Assembly (NCBI GenBank): GCA_004352715.1
Contig: SCFE01000016.1
Location: 971,885 to 1,035,884 of the forward strand
Origin: Hofstenia miamia
Lineage: Eukaryota; Xenacoelomorpha; Acoela
DNA length: 64,000 nt
Direction of reading: 5' to 3'
The notes beneath the pieces are model-generated. The model was not told where the DNA came from and made no database searches. It saw nothing but the letters and a program-made list of their open reading frames with translations. The number at the start of each line of letters is the position of its first letter. The stretch's first letter is position 1. This document shows positions 23,367-34,584 of the stretch, in pieces. The position numbers and the translations under genes are program-made.

Positions 23367-25626
23367 TTTGCGCCCGCCCAATTCTTGCGGCATTCAATGC
23401 ACTATGATAGGCTAATTACAGTCCCAGAATATTTCAACTTTCGTAGTACATGTTTTGCTGAAAACAACAAACCAACATTTCAACACTATCGTTAAGCCAG
23501 CAAATGGAGGTGAGTGACTAATTGCACAGTGTACACTCCTAAGCGCATAGTCTACATGGCTTGCGATACCCTCACGGTGTAGCGTGTTACTAGTCTACAT
23601 GACGTGTAAATCACTAAGTCTTGAGTGCATCATGGCCACCACATATTGTGCACATGATATAGTTGTTTTTTTCGATATCATTTTATGTATTGTTGTTGAT
23701 TTTTATCATCCATAACATAATTTTCATATATTTGGAATAACATAGCGTTCATCTAATTTTAGAATTATGGATTCGAGAGGACATACGAGAAATCCGGACG
23801 AATTTTGTTATATATGTGCTGAATTCATAAGCGGAAGACGCAGAAATTTTACGCCAGTTCTGCGCGATGCCTATTGGAGGTGCTTCAAAACTAGCTGCCG
23901 CGACGTAGAAATGGATTTTTCGCCCTCGTATATATGCACAAGTTGTCAACGTAATCTCTACAGGTATAATAAGGACAGCACTTTTCAGCTGCCCTTTAAG
24001 TGCCCAGCAATATGGACGAACTTCGCCAGTCATGCGGATGGGGTGTGCTACTTTTGTACCATTAAACGACCACAACATGGCAAAGCAGAATACGTTGATT
24101 GTGTTGGCTGTAAGATACCCAGAATGAATTTTCCAGATCTTGCAGATCGTGATGAACCAAACAGCTCTTCTAGTGATGAATCAGAAATCAATGGAAATGA
24201 AGATGCAAACGATCCTGATTTTGAACACAGTGAACAAAAGTCAAGTGAGTGGTCTGTTCCCCAATTCAACGATTTCTGCCGCGAGCTCGGTTTATCTAAA
24301 AATGCATCAACAAAGTGTCTTAAAATGCTCAAACTCGATAGTGAAATGCACAGGAACCTGAAGGCTGTAACTTTTCGATCAGTGAACACGCGAAGTCAAG
24401 AATTTTGCTGGTTCTTCACAACGGCTGGATCTTATTCTTTCTGCAATGATGTCGAGGGACTTATGGACGCACTAGGAATTTGTTATTCGAAGGAAGATTG
24501 GTGCTTCTTTCTGGATGCATCCATATCTAGTTTAAAGGCAGCATTAATGTTCAAAAACAATGATCTTCCAACGATTCCCATAGCGTATGCCAGTGTGAAA
24601 GAAGTTAGGGATTCTGTGGAATGGATGCTGAATTGCATAGCTTATGAGAAGCATGAATGGGTTGTCATGGCTGATCTGAAAGTACTCAATATGTTGCTGG
24701 GCGTCAAAGCTGGTTACGCAAACATCCATGCTATTTCTGCATGTTTGATTTGAGAAATTCTCATCTTGACTTTGATCATCAATATAAGTGGCCAGAAAGA
24801 ACTGAGTATGAGAACCAGCCACTAATTAGTAAATCAAAAATTGCCTTTACTGTGCTTTACATTAAATTAGGGCTCTTTCAACAATTTGTTAAGAATTTAG
24901 ATAAATGCGGCAATTGCTTTCAGTATTTGGGTAATAATTGCAAAAAATCTAAAGCAAAGCTCAATAACGGTGTCTTCACAGGACCGGAAATCAGGTCTCT
25001 AATGAAAGATGAAGCGTTCAAAGAAAGCATGAACAACATTGAGCGAGTAGCTTATTTTAATTTTTGCACAGTAGTGAATGATGTACTTGTCAAAACAGTC
25101 AGCCAGGATTGGAAAGAAAAGGTTAACTTGCTGATAGCTAGCTATCAAGATCTTGGGTGTCCACGGATGAGCAACAAAATGCGTTTGCTCTTTAAGCACA
25201 AAGATAAATGCCAAGCTTATCTTGGGAAATTTTCTGACGAACACGGTGAGCGTTTGCACAAAGACATGCAAATAATTGAGGGAAGATATGGATCATGGCT
25301 GGCGAAGGAGATGATGGGCGAATGGGTTTGGTCACTAAAAAGAGACACGAACATCTACAAGCCGATAAAAAATGTCTTCCCGCCGTTAGACACCAATGAC
25401 ATTTAGTATTATTGTGATATATTCATTTCATTAACAATACTTTTAGTGTATTTTTGTCACTAAAATCCTCTCATACCGAAAAAAATCTCAAAACCTTGCT
25501 GTTAGTGGAGAGGAATAATGTCTGAGGAGTTTCTCTAAGTAACGAATGCAGATTCAAATGCGCTTTTGCCTGTGGTATTGGGATATACTTAGCTATCAAA
25601 TAAAACAAAAAGTAGACGGGCGCAAA
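23367..25626. mobile_element. Possible DNA-element bounds around the transposon-derived gene
   Basis: TTTGCGCCCG at 23367-23376 recurs inverted as CGGGCGCAAA at 25617-25626, 2.26 kb apart and bracketing the gene at 23767-25406. The 10-bp match is GC-rich in an AT-rich setting. A target duplication could not be defined, so terminal-inverted-repeat status is only a suggestion. Confidence 0.35.
23767..25406 (+). pseudogene. Transposon-derived protein of an abundant unnamed arthropod/cnidarian family, one frameshift
   Basis: Two frames, 23767-24753 (328 codons) and the continuation ending at 25406, make one protein of about 546 residues. It belongs to a family seen in many copies in spiders, insects and cnidarians. 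The N-terminus has zinc-type cysteines: CYIC, CTSC, then HADGVCYFC and CVGC. The central part shows WCFFLDASISSLKAALMF, ADLKVLNMLLGVKAGY and, in the second frame, HPCYFCMFDLRN. The end has FSDEHGERLHKDMQIIEGRY and MMGEWVWSLKRD, hallmarks of the family. Frames change near 24716-24720, in a short A run, where one base appears to be missing. The rest is uninterrupted, so it is either a young copy or a sequencing error. The biochemical role of the family is unknown to me. Confidence 0.8.
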
Positions 25627-25739
25627 ATATTTTGCTTAAAATGTTAGAACTGTGAAATATTTGAAAGAATTTTATGTAACCAACTTTATAATGTTTCGAA
25701 AACTATCGAATAATAAGATCTTTGCTATTTGGATTTAGA

Positions 25740-26480
25740 AAGGATGTCTATGAATAATGCATTAATTTTTGTTTTAGACGATTGGAGAAATCATATAGAT
25801 AAATGAGATAGTATTTACATCTTATCATTAGATCTATCTAAAGCATTTATTTGAATAGATTATGAAATACTAATTAAAAAATTAAAGCATATATACAACT
25901 TTAATGAGCATGCAACTAAATTATTAACCTCATATATAACTAATAGACAACAATACGTTGAAGTAAGCAATGAAGTGTCTAATAAACTTATAATTAATAA
26001 AGGAATACCTCAAGGCTCAGTTCTAGGGCCATTAATATTCAATCTTTGTTAATAACATCAATTTTAATGAAAACATAAAATGTATCCAATATGTCGATGA
26101 CTCCCTGCTGTATTCAACCAATTATTGTGATTTTTAAGCGCAGTACAAACTGCAATATTATACTTTGAAAAAATAAAATGAAATTAAATGTTGACAAGAC
26201 TACATTTATGGTGTTAAATAATTCTAACAAGCCTGAAAAATTAATGTTAAAAATTAACAATAATATTATAAAAGAGACAAAAATTAAATACTTAGGAATG
26301 ATCTTTGACAATAAATTAACATTTGAAATCGAAGTCAATAAAATTATACAGAAAAGGATACAAGGAATCAAAACTATATCTAAACTTTACAGATTTATAC
26401 CTATTAATTGAAAAATTACTCTAATAAAATCATATATAATAATATATTTCTGGTATATGCGCACAAAGGCTTATAAGAAT
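25740..26480 (+). pseudogene. Decayed LINE reverse transcriptase
   Basis: Fragments in order: YILSLDLSKAF (motif A), NKGIPQGSVLGPLIFNLC (motif B), a damaged motif C near 26095, then MKLNVDKTTFMVLNN and KIKYLGMIFDNKLTF at 26178-26411. This is the order of Jockey/CR1-type RTs. Several stops and shifts are present. Related scraps follow at 27446 and 28080. Confidence 0.8.
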
Positions 26481-26509
26481 TCTAGTGTGCTACAAATAAG
26501 ATCAATACT

Positions 26510-27110
26510 GTAGATTCAAATCAGAAAGCTGTTCAGCGAATAAGTAGTGTTTCAAACCCTTTTGAATAGAATAATATTACGTTCATTTCTAAGATGAGCT
26601 GGAAGATTGTTAAAACGCTTAGCACCACCATACGAGAATCTAATTTCATGATCACGACCAAGAGATTTTGGAATGATTAAGGTCTTTCCATTTATTGTTC
26701 TTTTGGTTTCATCATTTAACTTGAGTAACTCCGATATTTAATGTGGACCCTTGCCATTTAGAGAGTTCCAGATAATTAGACATACTTTATAAGGAATCCT
26801 TTGAGGAATTTTTAACCAGTGTACCTGATAAATAGCCGGACTAACATGATCATATTGTCTTAGATCTAAAACAAATCTACCAGAATTATTTTGTAATGAG
26901 ACGACCAGAGATCCCCATTAAGCAACCATTCATAAAATCAATGCGTAACAGAATTAAGGATCTAACTAATTCCGCACGTATAGCAGTAGGTAGATAGTTT
27001 CTTATTCTGTAAAGATTTCTGAGAATTCCTTTACATGTTTTCACTATATTACCTACATGAGCACTCATCGATAAATTGCTTTCCATTATATATTGCCTCA
27101 TTACTTATAT
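26510..27110 (-). pseudogene. C-terminal end of a second LINE, antisense
   Basis: On the - strand, MSAHVGNIVKTCKGILRNLY, RIRNYLPTAIRAELVRSLIL and RIDFMNGCLMGI are followed by IYQVHWLKIPQRIPYKVCLI. This is the post-RT region of CR1/L2-type LINEs (usually NSLLYG...LHWLPVRQRIDYKI). It faces the LINE at 25.7-26.5 kb, so the two insertions meet tail to tail. Confidence 0.75.
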
Positions 27111-27245
27111 TCAGTCTTATATATATATATATATTCATTTTAAACTCTATGAAAATAAATATTTATAAGTGACTACAATATTATAATACAAAATTATTGC
27201 ATGAACTCTAAAATAAATTTAATGTTATGCTTTGTTTCTTATTTA

Positions 27246-27408
27246 GTAATTAATGTTTCTTTGTTTGCTTGATAATTAAAGCTTCGCCTGTTTTAGGATG
27301 TTGTATTTTTAGTTGTATGCAAAAAAAATTTTCTTTGGCTCGGTGATCATGCATAAATATTTCTGATCTTAGATGTCCGTTAATATGCTCCTTCACTCTT
27401 GCTACCAA

Positions 27409-27411
<3 letters not shown>
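27246..27411 (-). pseudogene. Penelope-like GIY-YIG fragment next to (TA)n
   Basis: The - strand frame reads HLVARVKEHINGHLRSEIF and ends GEALIIKQTKKH. This fits the middle and end of a GIY-YIG domain (R...EH...; E-A-L-I-I). It starts directly at the (TA)n tract 27412-27444, which ends in an N at 27445. Confidence 0.45.
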
Positions 27412-27444
<33 letters not shown>

Positions 27445-27445
27445 N
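27412..27445. repeat. (TA)n tract ending in a single N
   Basis: A pure TA repeat closed by one N at 27445, after which LINE sequence resumes. It is probably a contig join. Confidence 0.9.
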
Positions 27446-28360
27446 TACAAGGAATCAAGACACTATCTAAACTTCACAGACTTATTTTGTATAGAAAACA
27501 GAAATTCTTATTTACCCTACATTAATCTCTACAAGTTTTTGTAGGTAACTGTCAACGACATTTAAAAATGTAATTCTTATAAATTTCTGAAATTCAATGA
27601 ATTGTTTGCAAAATAGTAAAGATCATAATTCAGCGGCCGAGAATAATAGATAGCTATCTTCATTTAAATAATAAACTAATGATAACTCTATTGAACGTAA
27701 GCTAATTCATTTCATGCTTTCTTCTTTACTGAATGGTTATATTTATATCAACAAAATATTTATCACGATTAAATGAAATATAGTAGCAATCTGACTTTAT
27801 GCAGGCGAAGAGCTTTGAACACCTTTCTTACGAAAACAATAGAATGGTACTTAGCCCACTATGATTCTCAGTCAGGCAAATAATAAACATACTTGTTAAA
27901 TTTTTATTGAAATTTAAATAGAAACAATTTATTGAACATATTTACAACAAAGACTACCTGTATCTGCATATTAAAGTTAAAAAACACTACGTATTTGTGA
28001 ATTAGCATATCCCACTGGATTCCATCAGTTTATCTATCAAACTGTCAATTGCGCTTCAAGCCGACAGACAGATGCATTAGATAGAGCTATTTTATATTTC
28101 CATGAGAATATAATGAAGCTTAACATTGTAAAAACAAAGTTCATGGCTCTAAACAAATCAAATAATGAGAAACTAAGCCTACAAGTAAACAATAAAACCA
28201 TTAAAGAAGAAAATATAATTGTGTACATGGGTATTATTTTTCATAATAATAAATTAATGTTTAAAGAACATATTAATGAAATAATGAAAAAATCGCTGAA
28301 GGGATCAAAGCACTCTGTAAGTTACAAAGCTTTATACCTATTAAACGGAAAATAATGATA
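27446..28360 (+). pseudogene. Further scraps of the same LINE family
   Basis: At 27447-27520 the text QGIKTLSKLHRLIL matches QGIKTISKLYRFIP of the copy at 26360. At 28113-28355 the frame MKLNIVKTKFMALNKSNN to YMGIIFHNNKLMFKEHINEI matches 26178-26350. The intervening 550 bp show nothing recognisable. These look like two truncated relatives of the 25.7-kb LINE. Confidence 0.7.
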
Positions 28361-28754
28361 TTGAAATAATATATGCTGCCTCTGTATTTATATTCATCAT
28401 GTTTGTTGACAAACTTACCTAAGCTATCAAAAAATAAGTTAGAAAGAATGTTGATATGTATATATATATATAGGCAACGATTCTTTGAATGACGAAATTT
28501 GCAATCCATTGGTGCTACTAATGTCACCTTTGTTTATGACATAAAAATAATCAGCAAAGCAGTGGCCTTTTTTAAGATGAGGTGTACTGTGGGATTTGCG
28601 GGTGTTTATTAAGTAAACCATGGTTGTATTTTAGATTTTCCAAAGTTCCCGTGTAAAGTTATTCAAATTGTTCAACCAATTGCATTTCACACAACTCGAC
28701 CAATCATTAAATTTGTCGTACTTAATCGTATTGATATGCATAAAAATTAGTTGA

Positions 28755-30935
28755 ATGAATACAACGGTTGAAGAAGTTTTGATTGATAAAATTGTGCGTT
28801 TTTGCACAACTGCATTGGGCTCCTTTGGATTGATATCAAACTGTTTCATTCTACTCGTACTATTTTGCAACAAGTCAATGCGCAGTAATCACTATTTTAT
28901 GATTGGAAATTTAGCGCTCAACGATTTTTTAATCTCTCTTTTCATGGTACTACAAACAGTTGTGCCAACTTTCAGATCATATACTGGCTTAGTGCCAAGC
29001 AATTGGTTGATTTCTAGGATTTTCTGTTCAATGAAGGCTAGAAATATATACTTTGCGGTATGCTTTGTGTTAACTTCAAATTTAATCGTAATTTTTAAGC
29101 TGGTATTAACTGTGAAGTTTCTACATCAACTTAAGCCCCACAGGAGCTAGAGTATAATTCAAATTTAACTTTTTTTCCAAGAACATTATTTTTTTATCAT
29201 AAATACTTTTCTATTGGCATTATATTATATATAAATAGTGTATTTTATAACAAATTATGCATAATGATCAGAAATAGAATAATACCAATAAAAATTTACA
29301 TGCATGGACTCTTATATAACTGAATCAAAAAACGAAATATACCTATCTAATTTTTCAATTGGTAGGAATTTTCGAGGTATTTTTGATTTGTAGTTAATAG
29401 TGTCTTTTTAAGTAAATTAATAAAACAATTTTTACATTAGTTTCTAGTAATGTCATATTTAGGTTATCAAAAACTCATCTTTAATTATTGCAATGATTTC
29501 AATTGAAAGATTTTGCGCTGTTATCTTGCCTGACTTATATCGCAGATATTTTAAGAAAAAAATTTGTATTGCACTGTCATTGGCACCATATGTGTACAAT
29601 TGTATTTTGATAAGTCTCCTAGAATACTTCTCAATATCAATTATAAACCAGTACTGTTCGCAAAATTGGAGGAATGAGTTTTCAGCGTACATCGGCCTAC
29701 TAAATGCAATTGACTATTTGGTGTTGCAGACAGCTGTCCCAATTGCTTGCTATTCGTTAATTGCCATCGTGATATGGCGCAACATTCGCATTCATACGAA
29801 ATCTGGTAAATTCTCTGAATCTTATTTTATATAAAAATAACATTAAGGTTAATCCATCACAAAGTGATCTGTCAATTTTTTACATTCATTTCATATTAAA
29901 ATTTTAGAATAATTCAAATTATGCCTTGCATTATTAATGTAAAATATTTTGTTCTAAATTATAATTAAATTACTCAACACAATGATGTATATATTGTAAG
30001 TGTATGGATTGAAATAAAGTTATAATTTTTTATTTAATTGAAGTTCTGTATTTGGATAATGATAACTTAGAAAGTATTGTAATTTTCATAAATATATTGT
30101 TCAATGCTAATCCAAGTTTGTCCTGATATATATATATATATATATATTAAGTGAATCCTGCAAATTTATATAACTTGAAGAAAATTCAATTTTTTCATGC
30201 ACTTATGATAATCATCTAAATTATGCAAATATATTATTTACTGACATAAAATAAGATACGCTTTTTAAGAAATTTGATGTGCAATTAAAATGGGCACTTA
30301 GTTTTTCAAAGAAAAACTCTTCCAGAACTAAGGACTGCATTTCAAAATCAATCTTTTTTTTTGATGGAATCCAACGATCTAACCCTTGTCGTTTGGAACT
30401 CTGTATCTCCAATTTTGGACAAGCAAACCCTTATTAAATCATAACGTTGATGTACATCGCAAATGTCTATTTTATACTCAAATTTCGTGTTTTTATCTCT
30501 TATTATCTTTTAGAAAATTGAGTTTCAAAATTTAATTTTTTGCCTTTTTTGTCGCTATAGGTATATATTTTGGATGCTAATTAGATAAATCATCAGTTTT
30601 TAATTGTCAATATTTATCTGAATAAAAAAAACTTATCTTATCTTAAATTTTTAGGTGCAAAGAAAAGCTCAAAGGTGATTTCCAAAGCACAATCTCGTAT
30701 CACGATTACTTTATTCTGTGTAACGTTTATTTTTATTTTAACCACATTCCCAGCATCTATTCATTTTCAATTTTTTCTTCAGATATTAAAGCGGCCCATT
30801 TGGAATTTAGATAGTGTAATTCAAAAAGTTTTGGTCCTAGTTGGAATGGTCAATGTTGTCATGAACATTTTTACCTATTCATTCACTAATTCTGAATTTA
30901 AGGTAGCAGTTTTAGCTGTTTTAAAACTTGGCTAA
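28755..30935 (+). CDS. Orphan rhodopsin-class G-protein-coupled receptor, three exons
   Basis: Exons are 28755-29057, 29463-29805 and 30655-30935, with intron phases 0 and 1 matching on both sides, GT-AG ends and a 308-residue product. It has seven hydrophobic segments. TM1 has SNCFILLVLF. TM2 has NLALNDFLISLF with the conserved Asp. The first loop has Trp and TM3 starts with Cys. SIERFCAV stands for the DRY motif. TM5 has AVPIACY. TM6 has TTFPAS. TM7 has NIFTY in place of NPxxY. The N-terminus starts MNTTVEE with a glycosylation site and no signal peptide. Unusual: no Trp in TM4, no Trp before the TM6 Pro, and Ile instead of the TM7 Pro. It is a plasma-membrane receptor whose ligand cannot be told. 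Introns hold only AT-rich DNA and a (TA)n tract at 30126-30147. Confidence 0.85.
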
Positions 30936-31579
30936 GCATTCTTGTATAAAGTTAATTATTGAAATTTCAGTGTAATGTATTCAGGCAATTTGCCAAAACT
31001 CAATTTTACAATGCTTAATCAGTGACCCGCAAGAAATTAAAAGCATGCTTTAACTATCAAATTTTAATATTTTGATTGAAAAATTCCAAAAAAATTAAAA
31101 AATAAGGGTTTATATACCCCTATTCTGTACCTATGTGTACATAGATTGATGCTAACTTTTCATTGTTCAAGTTAGAGTCTACATTTGTGTGTTTTTACTG
31201 TTCTAATTTTGCAAATATATGGTGCATATATTTTATAAATTTAACAGTGTATTTGCACATTGTTACAGTAATTTTATGTGAAAAGGAAACCTAATTAGCA
31301 AGAAACAATACCTATCTGAAATCGATGGCTTACATTGAAGTATTTGAATAATATCGTGACATCAATGCTAAAAATATATATTTCAATAGACAGTACACAA
31401 GATTATTCTACTTACAGGGTTTGCGACGAGTTTCCTGCTATTTAGACTTCCTTGAATTAAGTTATCTTTTTGTTTTAATTGAATTATATTTTAGTTAATG
31501 GCATTGTAATAATGTATGTAATAAAATTTTCAGTGTTGTTATTGTAGCTTAAGTAACTACTGAATTAGAAAGACACCAT
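30936..31579. other. GPCR 3' flank, no recognised gene
   Basis: AT-rich with no coding potential seen. It ends at the TTAA that flanks the MITE. Confidence 0.5.
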
Positions 31580-31583
31580 TTAA

Positions 31584-32116
31584 CCTTAAACAGAGTAGCG
31601 TCCGTTTTAAAGGACAAAGTGTTTTTCCACATTTACAAAGAATTTTCTTCAAATTTGAAAATTTTGTAGTATGGGTATGTCTATTGAGGAACATACTTTA
31701 ATTCAATGTTAAAAATTTCTATTAAAGCTTATTGCTGTTTCAGAAATTGTTGAATAGATTAACAAGTTTTCTTAGAAATTTTCGAATTTTTGAAAAGATT
31801 TAAATTCTCTCCATACTTAGTTTTAATGTATTTAGAAGGTTTTGACTTCCTGGAGGCAACAAAGAACTTTGACTGTTTCTTGATATGTGCAAAAATATTC
31901 CAAAGCCATTGAAGCGTGCCGTGCGCAAAGTCAGAGGTCGCGAGGTCTACGGGACAAGGCCAGCGCGTGGCTTTGGAGCGAAAAAGAAAGAAGAGACACC
32001 TCTATCATGTCGTGCTTTCAGATAGAGAACACCCTTAATAGTTTTTGAGCCATTAGCGTTTAAATTTTTTTTATAGGATCATGAAAAATTTTTAAAAATC
32101 CTCAGACTGTTTAAGG
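31584..32116. mobile_element. piggyBac-type MITE (TTAA target duplication)
   Basis: 533 bp bounded by perfect 10-bp inverted ends, CCTTAAACAG at 31584-31593 and CTGTTTAAGG at 32107-32116. Each end is directly flanked by TTAA (31580-31583 and 32117-32120). TTAA duplication and CCYT ends are the signature of piggyBac transposons. No transposase is encoded. The interior holds a GC-rich island at about 31912-32030, rich in CpG, ending in a stem-loop (CTCTATC...GATAGAG). Confidence 0.85.
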
Positions 32117-32279
32117 TTAAGGAAAACAGTTGAATCTGCACTTTAAAAAATTCTAATTTTCATCATGTTTCATGTAGCAATTAATATTTGAACAAGCGAT
32201 ATGAATCAACGCCATTAATAAAGACAAACAACGATTAATAAGGAAATTGCTTCAAAAATATCAATTTTGATCATAGTTG

Positions 32280-32332
32280 GAACCGGCCAGTAATTTTAAG
32301 GTCAGGTCTCTAGTAAGCCGACAAGAGCTATA
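32280..32332 (+). repeat. Short dispersed repeat, copy 1
   Basis: The segment starting gaaccggccagtaattttaa and ending near gacaagagcta closely matches 51299-51352. It is GC-rich against an AT-rich background and runs into a (TA)n tract (32331-32371). Confidence 0.65.
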
Positions 32333-32336
32333 TATG

Positions 32337-32370
<34 letters not shown>

Positions 32371-33260
32371 AGCTGTTCTAATCTAGTAAATTACACATAG
32401 CAATGCAAAGAGTTGATATTGCATCCACACAAATTTGAACTATTATAACTATAACTATAGTAAAACAAAATTTGATATTTTCTATATATACATATATATA
32501 TATATATATATCAATTTTTTGTATAACTTTATTAAATTTTTATTTTCCGTGAATTTAAATTGGGAACATTTCAGTTTGCTTAGTAGACATATTTTTTTTG
32601 ATAGTTAAATTATATAAAACTAAGTGAGTAGCATTATAAATCATTATACTTCATATCATAAGTGCCGATTATGGTATGGTACCATACCATTATGTACCAT
32701 ATTATGGATACCATAATGGTATGGGAGAAAAAAATTTATGGCTATTATGGATGGTATACTTAAAAATTTGGCCATAATGGAAATCCATAAGTTTATTGTT
32801 ACTTATACAGAATTTATAATTAGTTTAAATAAAATTATTAAATTTATTGCAATATATCTTAAATTTATAGTAGTAAAAAAAGACCCGGTTTGATATATGC
32901 AGTTTTCTACAAATGATCATTTTTTAATAACTTTTTACACTTTTCTATTGATTTTGATATGAAAAAAATTGTTCTTAGAAATTCAGGATTTTACAGCTAT
33001 GGGTCAAAAAACTGCAGCCATAACCATATAGATAATTATTCAATTATACCCCTTTTAAGCTATGCACGAATATGTTTTTCAGCAATTTTTTTGCATTTTT
33101 TATAAAATCTGTATTTTCCAGACATCCTAAATATTTTCAAAGCCAGTTTGAAACAATGTAATTAATATACACATTAGGATGTAAAGAGAAATTTGATTGT
33201 TTGAATGAATAACTGTAGCATTAAAGCAAATTATTTAAAAATATCAAATAACTTTTCCCA
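32331..33260. other. Microsatellites and cryptic TATGG/CCATA repeats
   Basis: (TA)n tracts lie at 32331-32371 and 32480-32510. At 32665-32780 the sequence is built from tatgg and ccata words, including a perfect 20-bp palindrome at 32671-32690 (atggtatggtaccataccat). No coding region was recognised. Confidence 0.7.
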
Positions 33261-33268
33261 TAGAACTC

Positions 33269-33420
33269 AGCGACATATGTTGTATTTTTATTTCACTCTA
33301 CGCAATTCCACAGAAATGTGCAACATGTTGTATTTCTATTACATTCACATATTTCCATAGAAACATGCAATATATGTTGGATTGTATTACATTCCACATA
33401 TTCTATATTCCACACATTCA
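33269..33420 (+). repeat. Degenerate ~50-bp tandem repeat
   Basis: Three units begin at about 33273, 33323 and 33370. They share catgttgtatttctatt and catagaaacatgcaa-like words. The array immediately precedes the first reading frame of the Polinton/adintovirus-like region and might be its promoter side or edge. Confidence 0.55.
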
Positions 33421-33461
33421 CACTTATTTGGTTAATTCACTCAAAAGTTTTCTTCTTAAAA

Positions 33462-33952
33462 TGGATGCTGATCAACAAACTACACAAAGTCAACATTTTG
33501 TTAAGTTATTGAAATCAATATATCCTTTCATAAAGCAAAAAAAAAGAGAATCGTATTTAAAAACCATCAAGGATTATGGTGAACATTACAATTTACAATA
33601 TTTTCGTGTAAATGATACACAAATTCAAGGATTACAAAACCCTAATATAAAGATTGCTATGATTGATATGCTTAAAGAAAGCTTAACTGGAGAAAATTAT
33701 TCCAACCTATAATTTACTGATATGGGAATAGACGTTTCAACAAATGAAGCTTTCATAAATACTTACAAGCTATTAGATACTGCAGAACTTTTTTCTGAAC
33801 ATAAACAACTCTTCTTTCAAGCATTGAAAGATCAAGTTTTAAAGTCAATGAAATCAACATGTGGTGACAATTGGACTACTTTAAAACAACTTTTAGATAC
33901 AAAGAATATAACAATCTCTATTACATATATGAGATTTCTAGTTAATTTTTAA
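33462..33952 (+). pseudogene. Unidentified frame in the Polinton/adintovirus-like region
   Basis: Two successive frames, to 33712 and from 33722 to 33952, are separated by a stop and a shift. They encode a charged, lysine-rich, helix-prone product (KLLKSIYPFIKQKKRESYLK; LFFQALKDQVLKSMKSTCGD) with no recognised motif. Position suggests an accessory gene of the element that carries the polymerase and capsid-like remnants. Confidence 0.4.
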
Positions 33953-34053
33953 CCAACCCCAAATCTTGAACTCTACTCTTCCTCAACGATTTTTTATGAA
34001 GAAGTTAACAGTGATTACTCAACACAATGGAATGGCAATATAAAAATCACACA

Positions 34054-34168
34054 GGCAAAGCAGTGCTTTTCTAAATTCTTACATTAATGGGACAAAAAGA
34101 ATGATCAGTGTCCCTTTGATAACTATAAAAAGCAAAGCAGTGCTTTTCTAAATTCTTACATAAATGGG
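34054..34168 (+). repeat. 38-bp direct repeat, 77 bp apart
   Basis: The segment gcaaagcagtgcttttctaa and its continuation to cttacattaatggga (34055-34092) return at 34132-34169 with one change. It lies between the + strand frame and the antisense polymerase remnant. Confidence 0.85.
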
Positions 34169-34584
34169 AAATATGTTTTTTTAATGCATTTACAACTTTG
34201 ATTAAGTTTAATGCATCAAATCAAACTAAGAAAATTTATAAAATTTTTAGGTGTTTACACCTGTTAAATTTCCTAACAAAGGAGGGCTTTTCTTTAAGAA
34301 ATTACAAGTATTCTTCTCTGTGGTAGATAATATCCACTTATACAAAAGAATATTGAATGAATGACCAGAGTAGTTATAACTATGAATTTAAATTATAAAT
34401 ATTTAAAGGAAGCCATATGGAAAACTCTCATTATTATTTAAGTAATACCTTTTATCATCAAATAGTGATAATAATGTTTTTTCTGTATTAATTAAACTAA
34501 TTTTATGCTTTTTATTTCTTACTGTATAATTGTTTAAAACACCAATTTTATTTGTTTCTAAACAATTTTTATAATCTTCAAAAG

